From: Microbulbifer salipaludis | GTDB lineage: Bacteria; Pseudomonadota; Gammaproteobacteria; Pseudomonadales; Cellvibrionaceae | NCBI RefSeq assembly: GCF_017303155.1 | Contig: NZ_JAEKJR010000002.1 | Coordinates: 1,426,001 to 1,490,000 of the forward strand | Reading direction: 5' to 3' | DNA: 64,000 bases | Part shown: in pieces, positions 1 through 10,440 of the stretch | How the letters are laid out: each line of letters begins with the position of its first letter | Numbering within the stretch: the first letter of the stretch is position 1 | The notes under the pieces: generated by a model | Database searches by the model: none | Told to the model about the DNA's origin: nothing | Seen by the model: only the letters and a program-made list of their open reading frames with translations | Position numbers and translations under genes: made by a program

Positions 1-1
1 C

Positions 2-343
2 AATGTGGCCAACCCCCTCAGTTATGTGGCCTGGCTTGAAATTCTGTCCGGGGGCGGGGTGATTTTGGCGGTACTGTTGACCCGGCCACTGAAGGGCCTG
101 GCGTTCGCACGTGCCAATTTCATCCGTAGTTCACTGTCCGGCGTACTGGCCACTGGGGGCTTTGGTATCGCCCTTTGGGCAACCTCAATGATGCCAGTGG
201 CCGCGGTTGCGGCCACCCGCGAGGTGAGCATTCTTTTTGCCTCGGTTATTTCTGTCGTTTTACTGAATGAACGATTTTCTTCGCGCAGGATCATTGCCGC
301 ATTGATAATTTTCTGTGGCGTTGGCACTCTGGCATTCGCATAA
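2..343 (+). CDS. EamA/DMT-family transporter, C-terminal part (truncated by window start)
   Basis: The reading frame is already open at the first bases, so the true start lies upstream of the window. What remains is the last ~113 residues. They contain four strongly hydrophobic segments, typical of the second EamA repeat of drug/metabolite transporters. The pattern near the end, with a basic cytosolic turn (RPLKG), a conserved ALWATSMMPVAAVAATREV helix and a final helix after SSRR, fits that family. It would be an inner-membrane exporter of unknown substrate. A GTG at position 5 is in frame but is internal to the protein, not a credible start. The substrate cannot be inferred. Confidence 0.75.
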   Translation, partial: NVANPLSYVAWLEILSGGGVILAVLLTRPLKGLAFARANFIRSSLSGVLATGGFGIALWATSMMPVAAVAATREVSILFASVISVVLLNERFSSRRIIAALIIFCGVGTLAFA

Positions 344-467
344 ACACAATTTCGACTATCAATTGCCTATAGTTGCTGGCACATCTGTCAATTTTTCAGT
401 CTGGGCTCGTTCTGCCGCGAGCACAGGCATGTTCTTCAGCCAAATTTTCAATGCAAAAGGATAAGTA

Positions 468-2720
468 ATGAGTAGCCTGCGCCAGAAGTGGATTACTGCG
501 CCGCTGTTGAAATGGATCAAGAAAGTTTTGCCGCCAATTTCCGATACCGAGCGGGAAGCGATGGAGGCGGGCGAAGTGTGGTGGGATGCCCAGTTACTGT
601 CGGGGAAGCCGGACTGGGACCAGTTGCTCAGCATGGGCGCGCCGGAGCTGACGGAGGCCGAGCAGGCGTTTATTGACGGCCCGGTAGAAGAGCTCTGCCA
701 GATGGTGGACGATTGGAAAGTCTCCTATGAGGATCACGATATTTCCCCGGAGATCTGGGACTTCCTCAAGAAAAAAGGCTTTTTTGGCATCATCATTCCC
801 GAGGAGTTTGGCGGCCTGGGATTCTCACCGTCGGCGCACGCACAGATCGTCACCAAGATTTCCACTCGCAGCACCAGTGTCGGTGTCACGGTTATGGTGC
901 CCAACTCCCTCGGGCCGGGCGAGCTGTTAATGGCGCACGGGACTGACGCGCAAAAGAAACACTACCTGCCCAGACTCGCTGATGGCCGTGACATTCCGTG
1001 TTTCGGCCTCACCAGCCCGGAGGCGGGATCGGACGCCGCGGCGATGGTGGACAGCGGCGTAGTCTGCTACCAAGAGTACAAAGGCGAAAAGACCCTGGGC
1101 ATGCGGGTAAACTGGCACAAACGCTATATCACCCTGGGGCCGGTGGCGACCGTGCTGGGACTGGCGTTCAAGCTCTACGATCCTGAGCATATCCTCGGCG
1201 AAGAGGAAGAGCTGGGGATCACCGTGGCGCTGGTGCCTACGGATACCCCCGGGGTCACTATCGGGCAGCGTCACATACCCGCCATGCAGGCGTTTATGAA
1301 TGGTCCCAACTGGGGTAAAGACGTCTTTATCCCGATGGATTGGATTATCGGTGGTCAGGAAAATATCGGTCATGGCTGGCACATGCTGATGAGCGCGCTT
1401 GCCGCCGGTCGTGGTATCTCGTTGCCGTCGCTGTCGACCGGCGGTGCCAAACTGGCCGCACAGACCACCGGTGCCTACGCCCACATTCGCGAACAGTTCG
1501 GGATTCCCATCGGCAAGTTCGAAGGTGTGCAGCGTCGCCTGGCCGAAATCGCCGCGATTGCCTATGTGCTCGATTCTGCGCACAAGACCACCACCAGAGC
1601 CCTAGATCAGGGGCGCAAGCCAGCGGTCATCTCGGCCATCATGAAGGCACACGCGACCTTTGGGCTCCGTCAGGCCATCAACGATGCCATGGACATTCAT
1701 GCGGGCAAGGCCATTATTGACGGACCGCTGAACTATCTGGGTAACGTGTATCGTGCAGTACCGGTGGCAATTACCGTGGAAGGCGCCAATATCCTGACCC
1801 GCAGCCTGATGATCTTTGGTCAGGGGGCAATCCGCTGCCACCCGTATCTCCTGCAGGTGATGGAAGCGGCCACCAATCCGGATGAAAAGGCCGGGCTCAA
1901 GGAGCTCGATGCGATCCTGCCCAAACACTTCTTTTTCCAGGTGAAAACCTTCTGCCGCGCGGTACTGCATGGTTGGACCGGCGGCTTGTTTGCCAGCAGC
2001 CCGCGGGGTGTGGGTGATGCCGCGAAATACTATCGACAGATGAACCGCTATTCCGCGGTACTGACTCTGGTAACGGAAATCTCGCTCATGTCGCTCGGTG
2101 GCGAACTCAAGCGCAAGGAGATGATATCCGCACGGCTTGGGGATGTGTTGAGCGAGTTGTTCCTGATGAGTGCCACCCTGAAGCGCTTCTATGACGACGG
2201 TAGCCCGGCAGAAGATCGCCCACTACTGGAATTTGCGATGCGCGCCGGCTTCCACAATATCGAAGTCAGCCTGATCGAGGTGTTCCATAACTTCCCCATT
2301 CGGTTTGTCGGGCAGATCATGCACTTCCTGACCATGCCCTGGGGGCACAGCATCCGCGCGGCCTCAGACCGCCAGGCGCGTGCCTGCGCCAATCTGATCA
2401 TGGCGCCATCGGAGACTCGGGACCGGCTTACCAAGGGTGTATTCATGGGCAACAGCGGTGACGGTATCGACATTGTTGAGCAGGCTTTCCTGAGTACACA
2501 CAAAACCGAGGCCATCCGTGAAAAAATGAAGTCGGGTGGTTTGCGCGCACTCAACGATGACACCATCGATGAAGCCCTGGCGAAAAACCTGATTTCAGAA
2601 GAGGAAGCAAAGCAGATTCGAGTGACCTACGACCTGGTCAACAAGGCGATCCAGGTGGATCACTTTGAGTCGTTGCCCAATACATCGCTCGAACATGGAT
2701 CCAGTGAAACGCTCCAATAA
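468..2720 (+). CDS. fadE: Acyl-CoA dehydrogenase, FadE type
   Basis: FAD-dependent acyl-CoA dehydrogenase catalysing the first oxidation step of fatty-acid beta-oxidation (acyl-CoA to trans-2-enoyl-CoA). The 750 residues are close to the large proteobacterial FadE form (about 815), not the ~380-residue eukaryote-like ACADs. The FAD-binding middle-domain motif FGLTSPEAGSDAA is at about residues 178-190. The VEGANILTRS stretch near residue 437 carries the expected catalytic glutamate. The rest is the FadE-specific C-terminal extension. The ATG is preceded by AAGGA with a 6-base gap. It is followed 98 bases later by an acyl-CoA-processing gene on the same strand, consistent with a fatty-acid/acetyl-CoA locus. 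Confidence 0.93.
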   Translation: MSSLRQKWITAPLLKWIKKVLPPISDTEREAMEAGEVWWDAQLLSGKPDWDQLLSMGAPELTEAEQAFIDGPVEELCQMVDDWKVSYEDHDISPEIWDFLKKKGFFGIIIPEEFGGLGFSPSAHAQIVTKISTRSTSVGVTVMVPNSLGPGELLMAHGTDAQKKHYLPRLADGRDIPCFGLTSPEAGSDAAAMVDSGVVCYQEYKGEKTLGMRVNWHKRYITLGPVATVLGLAFKLYDPEHILGEEEELGITVALVPTDTPGVTIGQRHIPAMQAFMNGPNWGKDVFIPMDWIIGGQENIGHGWHMLMSALAAGRGISLPSLSTGGAKLAAQTTGAYAHIREQFGIPIGKFEGVQRRLAEIAAIAYVLDSAHKTTTRALDQGRKPAVISAIMKAHATFGLRQAINDAMDIHAGKAIIDGPLNYLGNVYRAVPVAITVEGANILTRSLMIFGQGAIRCHPYLLQVMEAATNPDEKAGLKELDAILPKHFFFQVKTFCRAVLHGWTGGLFASSPRGVGDAAKYYRQMNRYSAVLTLVTEISLMSLGGELKRKEMISARLGDVLSELFLMSATLKRFYDDGSPAEDRPLLEFAMRAGFHNIEVSLIEVFHNFPIRFVGQIMHFLTMPWGHSIRAASDRQARACANLIMAPSETRDRLTKGVFMGNSGDGIDIVEQAFLSTHKTEAIREKMKSGGLRALNDDTIDEALAKNLISEEEAKQIRVTYDLVNKAIQVDHFESLPNTSLEHGSSETLQ

Positions 2721-2770
2721 CCTTCCTGTAGCCCCAGTGACCCGCAGCCTGATAATGCGGTATGTGAAAA

Positions 2771-2797
2771 GGGAAAACAGGTTCCCGGCGTTTTTTT
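2771..2797 (+). terminator. weak hairpin plus T-run after fadE
   Basis: A short GGGAA/TTCCC stem is followed after four bases by seven Ts. The stem is only 5 bp, so this may be a weak or attenuating terminator between fadE and the next gene, or chance. Confidence 0.3.
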
Positions 2798-2818
2798 GAA
2801 GCAGGTGGAGTAGGTGCG

Positions 2819-5050
2819 ATGACACAACCGGAAGTGTTCGCCGCTGCGGAGCAGTGCGTGGATGCGGTTCTCGACAGAGTGGGTAAGCGTATTGTGCTTG
2901 GCCTGCCGCTGGGCATTGGCAAAGCCAACCAATTCGCCAATGCCCTGTACACGCGCGCCGAACAGGATGAGGAGATTTCCCTCACCATTTACACTGCGCT
3001 GACGCTGGAGCGCCCCTCGGGTGGTAGTGAGCTACAGCGGCGATTTGTGCAACCGCTGCTGGATCGCCTGTACAGCGACTACCAGGACCTTGCCTACAAC
3101 CAGGCGCGGCGCAAGGGCTTACTGCCGAAGAATGTCGAGGTGTGTGAATTCTTCATGCAGCCCGGGAGCTTCCTGTCGAACCCGACCGCCCAGCAAAGTT
3201 ACGTCAGTGCCAATTACACCCATGTTCCCAGAGACCTGCTGGATCGCGGGGTCAACGTGATTGCGCAAATGGTGTCCCCGGCCGGGGACGACAGCGGGGA
3301 CCTGAGTTTAAGTTCCAATCCGGATCTCACCCTGCCACTGCTGGCGCAGGCCAGAGAGCGGGATTATTCCCACATCGTCATGGTGGGGGAGGTTAATCCG
3401 CGGCTGCCTTTTGTAGGTGGCGATGCGCGCGTGCGAGACAGCCTGTTCGATTTTCTGCTGCGCGGCGAGTCCTGCGAGCGGGAAATTTTCCCGGCGCCCA
3501 ACCCACCGGTGCGATTGACGGATTACGCCCTGGCTTTTCATATCGCTGGTGTGATCAAGGATGGCGGCACCTTGCAGATTGGCATTGGCGCCCTCGGTGA
3601 TGCGATCTGCCATGTGCTCAATTTGCGACAGGTGGAAAATGCAGATTACCGGGATATCTTGCAGTCACTGCACGAAGATCGGGACCACCAATTAAGTCAG
3701 CTCCCGCTCGAACTGGATCGATTCGAAAAAGGTCTCTACGGCGCAAGCGAGATGGTGCCGGAAGGTTTTCTGCATCTTCGCCGCTCAGGAGTTATGACCC
3801 GCGAGGTGTTCGCGGATGCCACTTTGCAGAAACTCCTGAATGAAAATGCGTGTGCACCGGTGGTGACCGAGGAATTGCTGTTGGCACTGCGTGACGCTGG
3901 GCGGATCCAGTGCCCCCTGACAGAAGCGGATACCGGTTTCCTGCAGCGCGCCGGTATTGTCGACCCCAGTTACAGCTGGCGCGGCCACCGCTTTCTCGAC
4001 AAGCACGGGGAATTGGAAGAGTGCGATCTCCATAGCCGTGCCGGCCGCCAGAAACTGCTCGGCAGTCAGGAGGGTAAAAAACTGCCCGGCGGCACCTGGC
4101 TGCACGGTGGTTTTTATCTGGGTTCCAGCGCGATGTATGAAGCCCTGCGACAGATGCCTGAGTCGGAAATGGCCGGCATCAACATGACGGCGATTGACTA
4201 TATCAATGAGCTGCAGAAAGGCCGCGCACTCAAAATCGCTCAGCGGCAGTACGCCAGATTTGTTAACTCGGCCATGATGGTGACCCTCAATGGTGCCGTC
4301 GTTTCCGATGGCCTTGAAGACGCACAGGTGGTCAGTGGTGTAGGAGGGCAGTATAACTTTGTTGCCCAGGCACACGAGCTGCCGGGCGCTCGCTCCGTTA
4401 TTGCGGTGGCGAGCACACGGCACACCGGTGGACGGGTGCGCAGCAACATCGTGTGGCAATACCCCCATTGCACCATCCCCCGTCACCTGCGGGACATGGT
4501 GGTTACCGAGTATGGCATTGCCGATCTGCGCGGCAAGACGGATCGGGATGTGATCGTGGCCATGCTATGTATTGCAGACTCACGCTTCCAGGCGGAGTTA
4601 CTGGACAAAGCCAAGTCGGCTGGCAAGGTGGAGTCCGATTACACAATCCCCGAGGCGTTTTGCAACAACACTCCCGAACGCATTCACGCGGTATTCGCCC
4701 AGGGGCACCGCCGGCGGCTGTTACCCTATTATCCGTTAGGTACCGATCTCACCCGGGAGGAGGCACAGCTGGCGGTGGCATTGAAGGCGGTGAAGGAAGA
4801 GGGGCGCAAAATCTGGGAGCTGTGGCCGATTTTGCGCAAGGGCCTGATGGCCTGTAAAAGCAGCGCACCGGAATACCGTGACGTGCACGCCTGTCTGGAG
4901 CGTATGGCCTTCGGTACCAGTGATACGTTTGAGCACCGACTGGAAGCGTATGTGGTCGCCGGTGCCCTTGTGCGGTTTGTGGACACGAATCGTCCACTGG
5001 GCGAAGTTGCTGATGCCCGAGGTATTCGTGCAAACCTGCCCGAGGCGTGA
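2819..5050 (+). CDS. Acetyl-CoA hydrolase/transferase family protein
   Basis: Large (743 aa) member of the acetyl-CoA hydrolase / CoA-transferase superfamily. The N-terminal half has the family GIGALGDAI loop at about residues 255-263. The C-terminal half (about residues 500-640) has the AcetylCoA_hyd_C signature, including VSGVGGQYNF and the TEYGIADLRG segment that closes over CoA. Likely reaction: hydrolysis of acetyl-CoA or transfer of CoA between short-chain acids; the substrate is not determinable from sequence. The start is chosen at an ATG with GGAG eight bases upstream. An insertion around residues 275-460 makes it longer than the ~500-residue classical enzymes. The position between fadE and pta-ackA suggests a role in controlling acetyl-CoA/acetate balance. 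Confidence 0.85.
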   Translation: MTQPEVFAAAEQCVDAVLDRVGKRIVLGLPLGIGKANQFANALYTRAEQDEEISLTIYTALTLERPSGGSELQRRFVQPLLDRLYSDYQDLAYNQARRKGLLPKNVEVCEFFMQPGSFLSNPTAQQSYVSANYTHVPRDLLDRGVNVIAQMVSPAGDDSGDLSLSSNPDLTLPLLAQARERDYSHIVMVGEVNPRLPFVGGDARVRDSLFDFLLRGESCEREIFPAPNPPVRLTDYALAFHIAGVIKDGGTLQIGIGALGDAICHVLNLRQVENADYRDILQSLHEDRDHQLSQLPLELDRFEKGLYGASEMVPEGFLHLRRSGVMTREVFADATLQKLLNENACAPVVTEELLLALRDAGRIQCPLTEADTGFLQRAGIVDPSYSWRGHRFLDKHGELEECDLHSRAGRQKLLGSQEGKKLPGGTWLHGGFYLGSSAMYEALRQMPESEMAGINMTAIDYINELQKGRALKIAQRQYARFVNSAMMVTLNGAVVSDGLEDAQVVSGVGGQYNFVAQAHELPGARSVIAVASTRHTGGRVRSNIVWQYPHCTIPRHLRDMVVTEYGIADLRGKTDRDVIVAMLCIADSRFQAELLDKAKSAGKVESDYTIPEAFCNNTPERIHAVFAQGHRRRLLPYYPLGTDLTREEAQLAVALKAVKEEGRKIWELWPILRKGLMACKSSAPEYRDVHACLERMAFGTSDTFEHRLEAYVVAGALVRFVDTNRPLGEVADARGIRANLPEA

Positions 5051-5063
5051 CCACGAGCAACGA

Positions 5064-7202
5064 CTATTGCAACTGACTCGCCTGGATCGCGGTTAACGCA
5101 ATGGTGTAGACGATGTCGTCCACCAGCGCCCCCCGTGACAGGTCGTTCACCGGTTTGCGCATCCCCTGCAGCATCGGCCCGATGCTGATCAAATCTGCAC
5201 TGCGTTGTACGGCCTTGTAGGTGGTATTGCCGGTGTTCAGGTCGGGAAAAATAAACACCGTGGCACGCCCGGCAACCGGGCTACCCGGAGCTTTTTTCTC
5301 GGCGACATTCTCCATGATGGCCGCGTCGTATTGCAGTGGCCCATCGATGATTAGGTCGGGGCGTTTTTGCTGGGCAATTCGGGTGGCCTCTCGCACCTTC
5401 TCGACATCCGAGCCGGTTCCAGATCGGCCTGTGGAATAGCTGATCATCGCGACCCGCGGTTCGATTCCGAAGGCCGCCGCTGAATCCGCCGACTGAATGG
5501 CGATGTCGGCCAGCTCTTCAGCGTTGGGGTCCGGGTTGATGGCGCAGTCACCGTACACCAGAACCTGGTCCGGCAGCAGCATGAAAAATACCGATGACAC
5601 CAGGCTGGCACCCGGTGCCGTCTTGATCAGCTGCAGGGCAGGGCGAATGGTATTGGCGGTGGTGTGTACCGCCCCGGAAACCAGTCCATCCACTTCGTCT
5701 TCGGCCAGCATCATGGTGCCGAGCACCACATTGTCCTGTAACTGCTCTTTGGCGACGATTTCGGTGAGCCCCTTGTTTTTTCGCAGCTGAACCATCGGCT
5801 CCACGTATTTGTTACGCGCGGTTTTGGGGTCAATGATTTCCACCTTGTCTCCGAGCGACAGGCCCTGTTGCTCGGCCACCCGATGAATTTCCTTTGGGTC
5901 TCCGAGTAGCACTGGCCGCGCAATACCGCGCTCTGCACAGACGAGGGCGGCCTTCACGGTGCGGGGTTCGTCACCTTCCGGTAGCACGATACGCTTGTTG
6001 GCGCGGCGCGCGAGCTCGGTGAGGTGAAAGCGAAAGGCGGGGGGCGACAGTCGTTTGGGGCGATTCGATTCACTGCCAAGGGATTCGACCCAGTGGTTGT
6101 CCAGATGGCCGGCAATGAAGTCCTGTACTTTTTCAATGCGGTCCAGATCGTCGCTTGGCGTTTCCGTATTGAAGGTCTGCAGCTGCAGTGCGGTTTGCCA
6201 GGTATTGGTGTTGACCAGCACCACCGGCAAACCTGTTTCCATTGCCGGTGCGCAGAGTTTGCGCACCAAGGGTTCGATGTTGAAGCCTCCGGTCAACAGC
6301 AGGCAGCCGATCTTTACCCCATTCATGGCGGCGAGACAGGCGGCGACAATCACATCAGGGCGGTCGCCGGAGGTGACCAGCATGGCCCCGGGCTCGAACC
6401 GGTAAATCATATTGCCGAGGGAGCGTGAACAGAAGGTGACACTGTGCAGTCGTCGTGAATCCAGCTCGCCATAATTGATGATCTCCGCCTGAAAATGATC
6501 CGCCAGATCCTTCGCCCGGGGCGCGACGAGTTCGGCATTCCAGGGAATACAGCCGATAATCGGCAGCGGGCTCTTTCCAAACAGAGCAAGAATTTCAAGG
6601 TTGCCGCGGCGCACGCCGGGGCCTTCGAAGACTCCGGTAATATCAGCCCCGGGCGCATCGGGTACCTGTGAAGGTGCCCCGACTTTGTTGACGATACAGC
6701 CCACCACGCGCCCGGATCGCGCACCGCCAAAGGTGGCCATGGCGACTTCCAGGCGGTCTTTCAGTTGCTGGGTGGAATCCAGGTCGGGACACACCACCAG
6801 CACAATCTCCGCATCCAGCGTCTTGGCGATCTGCAGGTTGAGCTGACTGGCGAACTGGTTCTCGGCATTCGGCACCAGTCCTTCCACGATGGCGACATCC
6901 GCCTTGCTCGCGGCCTCCTGAAAGCGTGCGAGGATTTCTTCCAGCAGGTCCGGCAGGTCGCCGCGCCCGATCAGGGATTCGGCGTGCAGCATGGTGAAGG
7001 ATTCCGGTACTTTGAGGCTGGCCGCGCGGCGCAGGATTTCATTGCTGCGATCGCGGTTTTTTTCGTGCTTTACCGTCTCCGAGATGGGCTTGTAAAAACT
7101 GACGCTCACCCCGTCGCGCTCCAGTGCCCGCAGGGTGCCGAGGCTGACCGAGGTAATGCCGACACCGGCGCTGATGGGTACAAGCATGATGGTCCGCGAC
7201 AT
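5064..7202 (-). CDS. pta: Phosphate acetyltransferase
   Basis: Interconverts acetyl-CoA + phosphate and acetyl phosphate + CoA. At 712 residues it is the long proteobacterial form. It has an N-terminal P-loop-like domain ([17 protein letters not shown] at residues 6-22), a central DRTGG-type domain (the [21 protein letters not shown] region), and the catalytic PTA_PTB domain from about residue 400 ([13 protein letters not shown]) to the end. The C-terminal GPLQYDAA and [13 protein letters not shown] motifs are typical of active enzymes. It starts 3 bases after the ackA stop, so the two genes form one ackA-pta transcription unit. It converges with the upstream CoA-transferase gene, leaving only 13 bases between the stops. 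Confidence 0.97.
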   Translation of the reverse strand: MSRTIMLVPISAGVGITSVSLGTLRALERDGVSVSFYKPISETVKHEKNRDRSNEILRRAASLKVPESFTMLHAESLIGRGDLPDLLEEILARFQEAASKADVAIVEGLVPNAENQFASQLNLQIAKTLDAEIVLVVCPDLDSTQQLKDRLEVAMATFGGARSGRVVGCIVNKVGAPSQVPDAPGADITGVFEGPGVRRGNLEILALFGKSPLPIIGCIPWNAELVAPRAKDLADHFQAEIINYGELDSRRLHSVTFCSRSLGNMIYRFEPGAMLVTSGDRPDVIVAACLAAMNGVKIGCLLLTGGFNIEPLVRKLCAPAMETGLPVVLVNTNTWQTALQLQTFNTETPSDDLDRIEKVQDFIAGHLDNHWVESLGSESNRPKRLSPPAFRFHLTELARRANKRIVLPEGDEPRTVKAALVCAERGIARPVLLGDPKEIHRVAEQQGLSLGDKVEIIDPKTARNKYVEPMVQLRKNKGLTEIVAKEQLQDNVVLGTMMLAEDEVDGLVSGAVHTTANTIRPALQLIKTAPGASLVSSVFFMLLPDQVLVYGDCAINPDPNAEELADIAIQSADSAAAFGIEPRVAMISYSTGRSGTGSDVEKVREATRIAQQKRPDLIIDGPLQYDAAIMENVAEKKAPGSPVAGRATVFIFPDLNTGNTTYKAVQRSADLISIGPMLQGMRKPVNDLSRGALVDDIVYTIALTAIQASQLQ

Positions 7203-7205
7203 CGC

Positions 7206-8441
7206 TTACTCCCTCGTGCTCGGATCGTGGTTCGGCGTAGTGGGTGGCACCAGTGCCGCCGCGTCCCGTGCGATGACCCATTCTTCATTGGTCGGGATCA
7301 CCAGGGTCACGGCGGATTGGGCGCTGGAGATCGGGCCTTCGGTGCCGAAGCGGGTTGCCGTGTTCTTTGCAGGGTCTACCCCATAGCCGAGCCCCTGTAG
7401 CTGCCGCAGAACACTTTCCCGCACCAGCGCGGAGTTTTCGCCAATGCCGCCGGTGAATACCAGCGCATCGACTTGTGGCAATACCGCGTGATAGCTGCCG
7501 ATGTACTTGGCCAGCCGATAGCAGAAAATATGCAGTGCCAGCCGCGCGCCCTCGTGGCCATCCGCGGCCGCCTGCTCCAGTGCGCGGCAGTCGTTGCTGA
7601 GCCCCGAAATTCCCAGCAGGCCACTTTTCTTGTTGAGCAGGTCGTTGATCTGCTTCAGCCCGTAGTCCATGCGGCTTCCCAGATGCATCAACAGGCCCGG
7701 ATCAACGTCACCGCTGCGTGTACCCATCACCAGCCCTTCGAGCGGCGTCAAGCCCATACTGGTGTCCACGCTGCGCCCATTGTGCACGGCGGTAATCGAG
7801 GCGCCGTTCCCCAGGTGGGCGGAAATAATGTTGACCTCGTTCACCGCCAGGTTGAGCAGGCTTGCGGCGCGTTCGGTTACGAAGCGGTGGCTGGTCCCGT
7901 GCATCCCGTAGCGGCGAATACCATGATCCTGATACAGGGCATAGGGGAGCGCGTAGATGTAGGCATGCCGCGGCATGGACTGGTGGAACGCGGTATCAAA
8001 CACGGCCACCTGCGGAAGTGTCGGAAAAGCAGCCCTGGCCGCTTCGATGCCGGCAAGATGGGCCGGGTTATGTAGCGGCGCGAGGGCAATACAGTCGTGG
8101 ATAGACTGGATCACTGCATCGTCTACCAACACCGAATGAGAAAACTTTTCTCCGCCATGTACCACCCGGTGCCCGATGGCAATCAGCTGGTCGCGCAATA
8201 CAGATTGCCCACTGAGGATTTCCTCAACCAGAACACGAATGGCCTCGGTGTGGCGGGCCGCTTTTGGCAGTGGTTTGGTGTGTCGCTCGCCATTTTGTTT
8301 CCAGCTGACCCGGGGTTCATCTTCGCCCAGGGCTTCACCCAGACCACTCAGGGCCACGGTGCCATCATGGGGATCCAACACCGCAAACTTCAGCGATGAG
8401 CTACCGCAGTTCAGCACAAGGACTTGGCAGGTGGATGACAT
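7206..8441 (-). CDS. ackA: Acetate kinase
   Basis: Phosphorylates acetate with ATP (or forms ATP from acetyl phosphate), partnering the adjacent pta. The family signature VLVLNCGSSSLKFAVL is at the N-terminus. HLGNGASI and GTRSGDVDPG in the middle belong to the ASKHA ATP-binding and catalytic core. About 411 residues from the ATG at 8441, matching the usual ~400. A longer in-frame ATG at 8471 has an AGG a few bases upstream and would add ten residues (MASLQQIGLL); I prefer 8441 because the family normally begins just before the VLVLNCG strand. First gene of the ackA-pta pair. Confidence 0.96.
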   Translation of the reverse strand: MSSTCQVLVLNCGSSSLKFAVLDPHDGTVALSGLGEALGEDEPRVSWKQNGERHTKPLPKAARHTEAIRVLVEEILSGQSVLRDQLIAIGHRVVHGGEKFSHSVLVDDAVIQSIHDCIALAPLHNPAHLAGIEAARAAFPTLPQVAVFDTAFHQSMPRHAYIYALPYALYQDHGIRRYGMHGTSHRFVTERAASLLNLAVNEVNIISAHLGNGASITAVHNGRSVDTSMGLTPLEGLVMGTRSGDVDPGLLMHLGSRMDYGLKQINDLLNKKSGLLGISGLSNDCRALEQAAADGHEGARLALHIFCYRLAKYIGSYHAVLPQVDALVFTGGIGENSALVRESVLRQLQGLGYGVDPAKNTATRFGTEGPISSAQSAVTLVIPTNEEWVIARDAAALVPPTTPNHDPSTRE

Positions 8442-8563
8442 AAGCAGGCCGATTTGTTGCAGGCTTGCCATAAGCCTAGTTCAGATTGGCGCCACAGCGA
8501 ACAGGTCGCGGAATGAGATGGGGAAGACTGAAATGCCCGGTCGGCGGGATGGCTCGGGGCCGG

Positions 8564-8592
8564 AAATAAAAAAGGGCCGCATAATGCGGCCC
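8564..8592 (-). terminator. Rho-independent terminator downstream of aceA
   Basis: Perfect 8-bp stem (GGGCCGCA / TGCGGCCC) with a TAA loop. On the reverse strand it is followed by a run of Ts broken by one A. It lies 44 bases beyond the aceA stop and separates aceA from ackA. Confidence 0.85.
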
Positions 8593-8635
8593 AAGATGAG
8601 TGAAGCGATTTCTCAGGGACACTCGTTGAAAGGGA

Positions 8636-10234
8636 TCAGCCAAACTGGTTCATGGTGTTGTCTTTACCGGCGGCTTTCAGAGCGGCTTCGCCAGCGAAGT
8701 ACTCTTTATGGTCGTCGCCCATGTCGGAGCCCGCCATGTTCTGGTGCTTCACGCAGGCGATACCCTGACGGATTTCTTTGCGCTGTACACCTTCCACGTA
8801 ACCCAGCATGCCTTTCTCACCGAAGTACTCTTTGGCCAGGTTGTCGGTAGACAGGGCCGCAGTGTGGTACGTGGGCAGAGTGATGAGGTGGTGGAAGATA
8901 CCGGCCTCGCGGGCAGCGTCTGCCTGGAAGGTACGGATCTTGTCGTCCGCGGCCTTGGACAGCTCGGTGTCGTCGTACTCGGCGCTCATCAGGTTGTCGC
9001 GGTCGTAGGCGGATACGTCTTTGCCTTCCTCCTTCCAGGCATCGAATACCTGCTGACGGAAGTTCAGGGTCCAGTTGAAAGACGGGCTGTTGTTGTACAC
9101 CAGCTTGGCGTCCGGTACCTGCTTGCGGATCTCGTCCATCATGGCGCCGATCTGGCGAACATGAGGCTTTTCGGTTTCGATCCAGATCAGGTCTGCACCG
9201 TTTTGCAGGGAGGTCACGCTGTCCAGAATGCAGCGGGCTTCGCCGGTGCCTTTCTTGAACTGGAACAGGTTGGATGCCAGGCGTTTCGGGCGCAGCAGCT
9301 TGCCGTTGCGGTTGATGATGACGTCACCGTTGGCCAGGTCGCCCGGCGCCACTTCTTCACAGTCGAGGAACGAGTTGTACTGGTCGCCCAGATCACCGGG
9401 TTCTTTGGTCACGGCGATCTGCTTGGTCAGGCCAGCGCCAAGGGAGTCGGTACGGGCCACGATCACACCGTTGTCCACACCCAGCTCGAGGAAGGCGTAG
9501 CGCACAGCGCGGATCTTCGCCAGGAAGTCTTCGTGCGGCACTGTTACCTTACCGTCCTGGTGGCCGCACTGCTTCTCGTCGGAAACCTGGTTTTCGATCT
9601 GGATACAGCAGGCACCCGCTTCGATCATTTTCTTCGCCAGCAGGTAGGTGGCTTCTGCGTTACCGAAACCGGCATCGATATCGGCGATGATCGGCACCAC
9701 GTGGGTCACATGGTTGTCGATTTTGTTTTGCACGGCCTTGGCCGCCACTTCGTCACCGGCTTCGCGCGCTGCGTCCAGTTCGCGGAACAGGCCGCCCAGT
9801 TCGCGGGCATCGGCCTGACGCAGGAAGGTGTACAGCTCCTCGATCAGTGCGGCAACGGAGGTCTTTTCATGCATGGACTGGTCGGGCAGGGGGCCGAACT
9901 CACTGCGCAGGGCGGCAACCATCCAGCCAGAAAGGTAGAGGTAGCGACGGTCGGTTTTGCCTTCGAAATGCTTCTTGATGGAAATCATCTTCTGCTGGCC
10001 GATAAAGCCGTGCCAGCAACCCAGGGACTGGGTGTATTTTGAGGTGTCCTGGTCGTAGGCCGCCATGTCCTTGCGCATGATATCGGCGGTGTACTTGGCG
10101 ATGTCCAGGCCGTTCTTGAATTTGTTTTGCAGGCGCATGCGTGCCACAGATTCCGGGTTGATGGCATCCCAGGCGCTGCCGTTCTTGTCACAGAGCTTCG
10201 CTGCCGCTTCGATTTCTTTAGAGTAATTGGACAT
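8636..10234 (-). CDS. aceA: Isocitrate lyase (large, Pseudomonas-type)
   Basis: Cleaves isocitrate to glyoxylate and succinate, the first step of the glyoxylate shunt used for growth on acetate and fatty acids. The 532 residues put it in the large bacterial subfamily (~531 aa) rather than the ~430-aa E. coli form. The catalytic loop is visible as KQCGH at residues 221-225 (Cys223), a one-residue variant of the usual KKCGH. The metal-binding IADIDAGFGN segment is at residues 183-192. It is divergent from a LysR regulator 206 bases away, with glcB beyond it. Icd, the enzyme that competes for isocitrate, is encoded at 24.1 kb. Confidence 0.96.
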   Translation of the reverse strand: MSNYSKEIEAAAKLCDKNGSAWDAINPESVARMRLQNKFKNGLDIAKYTADIMRKDMAAYDQDTSKYTQSLGCWHGFIGQQKMISIKKHFEGKTDRRYLYLSGWMVAALRSEFGPLPDQSMHEKTSVAALIEELYTFLRQADARELGGLFRELDAAREAGDEVAAKAVQNKIDNHVTHVVPIIADIDAGFGNAEATYLLAKKMIEAGACCIQIENQVSDEKQCGHQDGKVTVPHEDFLAKIRAVRYAFLELGVDNGVIVARTDSLGAGLTKQIAVTKEPGDLGDQYNSFLDCEEVAPGDLANGDVIINRNGKLLRPKRLASNLFQFKKGTGEARCILDSVTSLQNGADLIWIETEKPHVRQIGAMMDEIRKQVPDAKLVYNNSPSFNWTLNFRQQVFDAWKEEGKDVSAYDRDNLMSAEYDDTELSKAADDKIRTFQADAAREAGIFHHLITLPTYHTAALSTDNLAKEYFGEKGMLGYVEGVQRKEIRQGIACVKHQNMAGSDMGDDHKEYFAGEAALKAAGKDNTMNQFG

Positions 10235-10312
10235 GGCTATGTTTCCTCAATTTTCCTCGAATTTCTTCGGAAAGGTGACTGCGGTTAGGTTGTGCGTATC
10301 GTAGGAGTGCTG

Positions 10313-10338
10313 GCATAATTTGGCTAATTTATTGTCAT
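10313..10338. promoter_or_regulatory. candidate operator with TTGGC/TTGTC half-sites upstream of aceA
   Basis: In the aceA/LysR divergent region, TTGGCTA (10320-10326) is followed one helical turn later by TTGTC (10332-10336), in an AT-rich setting. A similar pair, TTGGC twice with an 11-base period, occurs upstream of glcB. The shared spacing suggests binding sites for the intervening LysR protein, but this is visual pattern matching only. Confidence 0.3.
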
Positions 10339-10440
10339 GATTTCCGCTATACAAATTGTGAATGTGGCTGCGAGGCCCGGAAATCGTGACCTGCCATCAA
10401 CCTGAAACCGGCGCTACTGTGCCGGTTGAGAGCCTGACGC

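Noticed and set aside
8708..10042. 444-codon forward frame antisense to aceA
   Set aside because: It is the mirror of a highly expressed, codon-biased gene; isocitrate lyase on the other strand is unambiguous.
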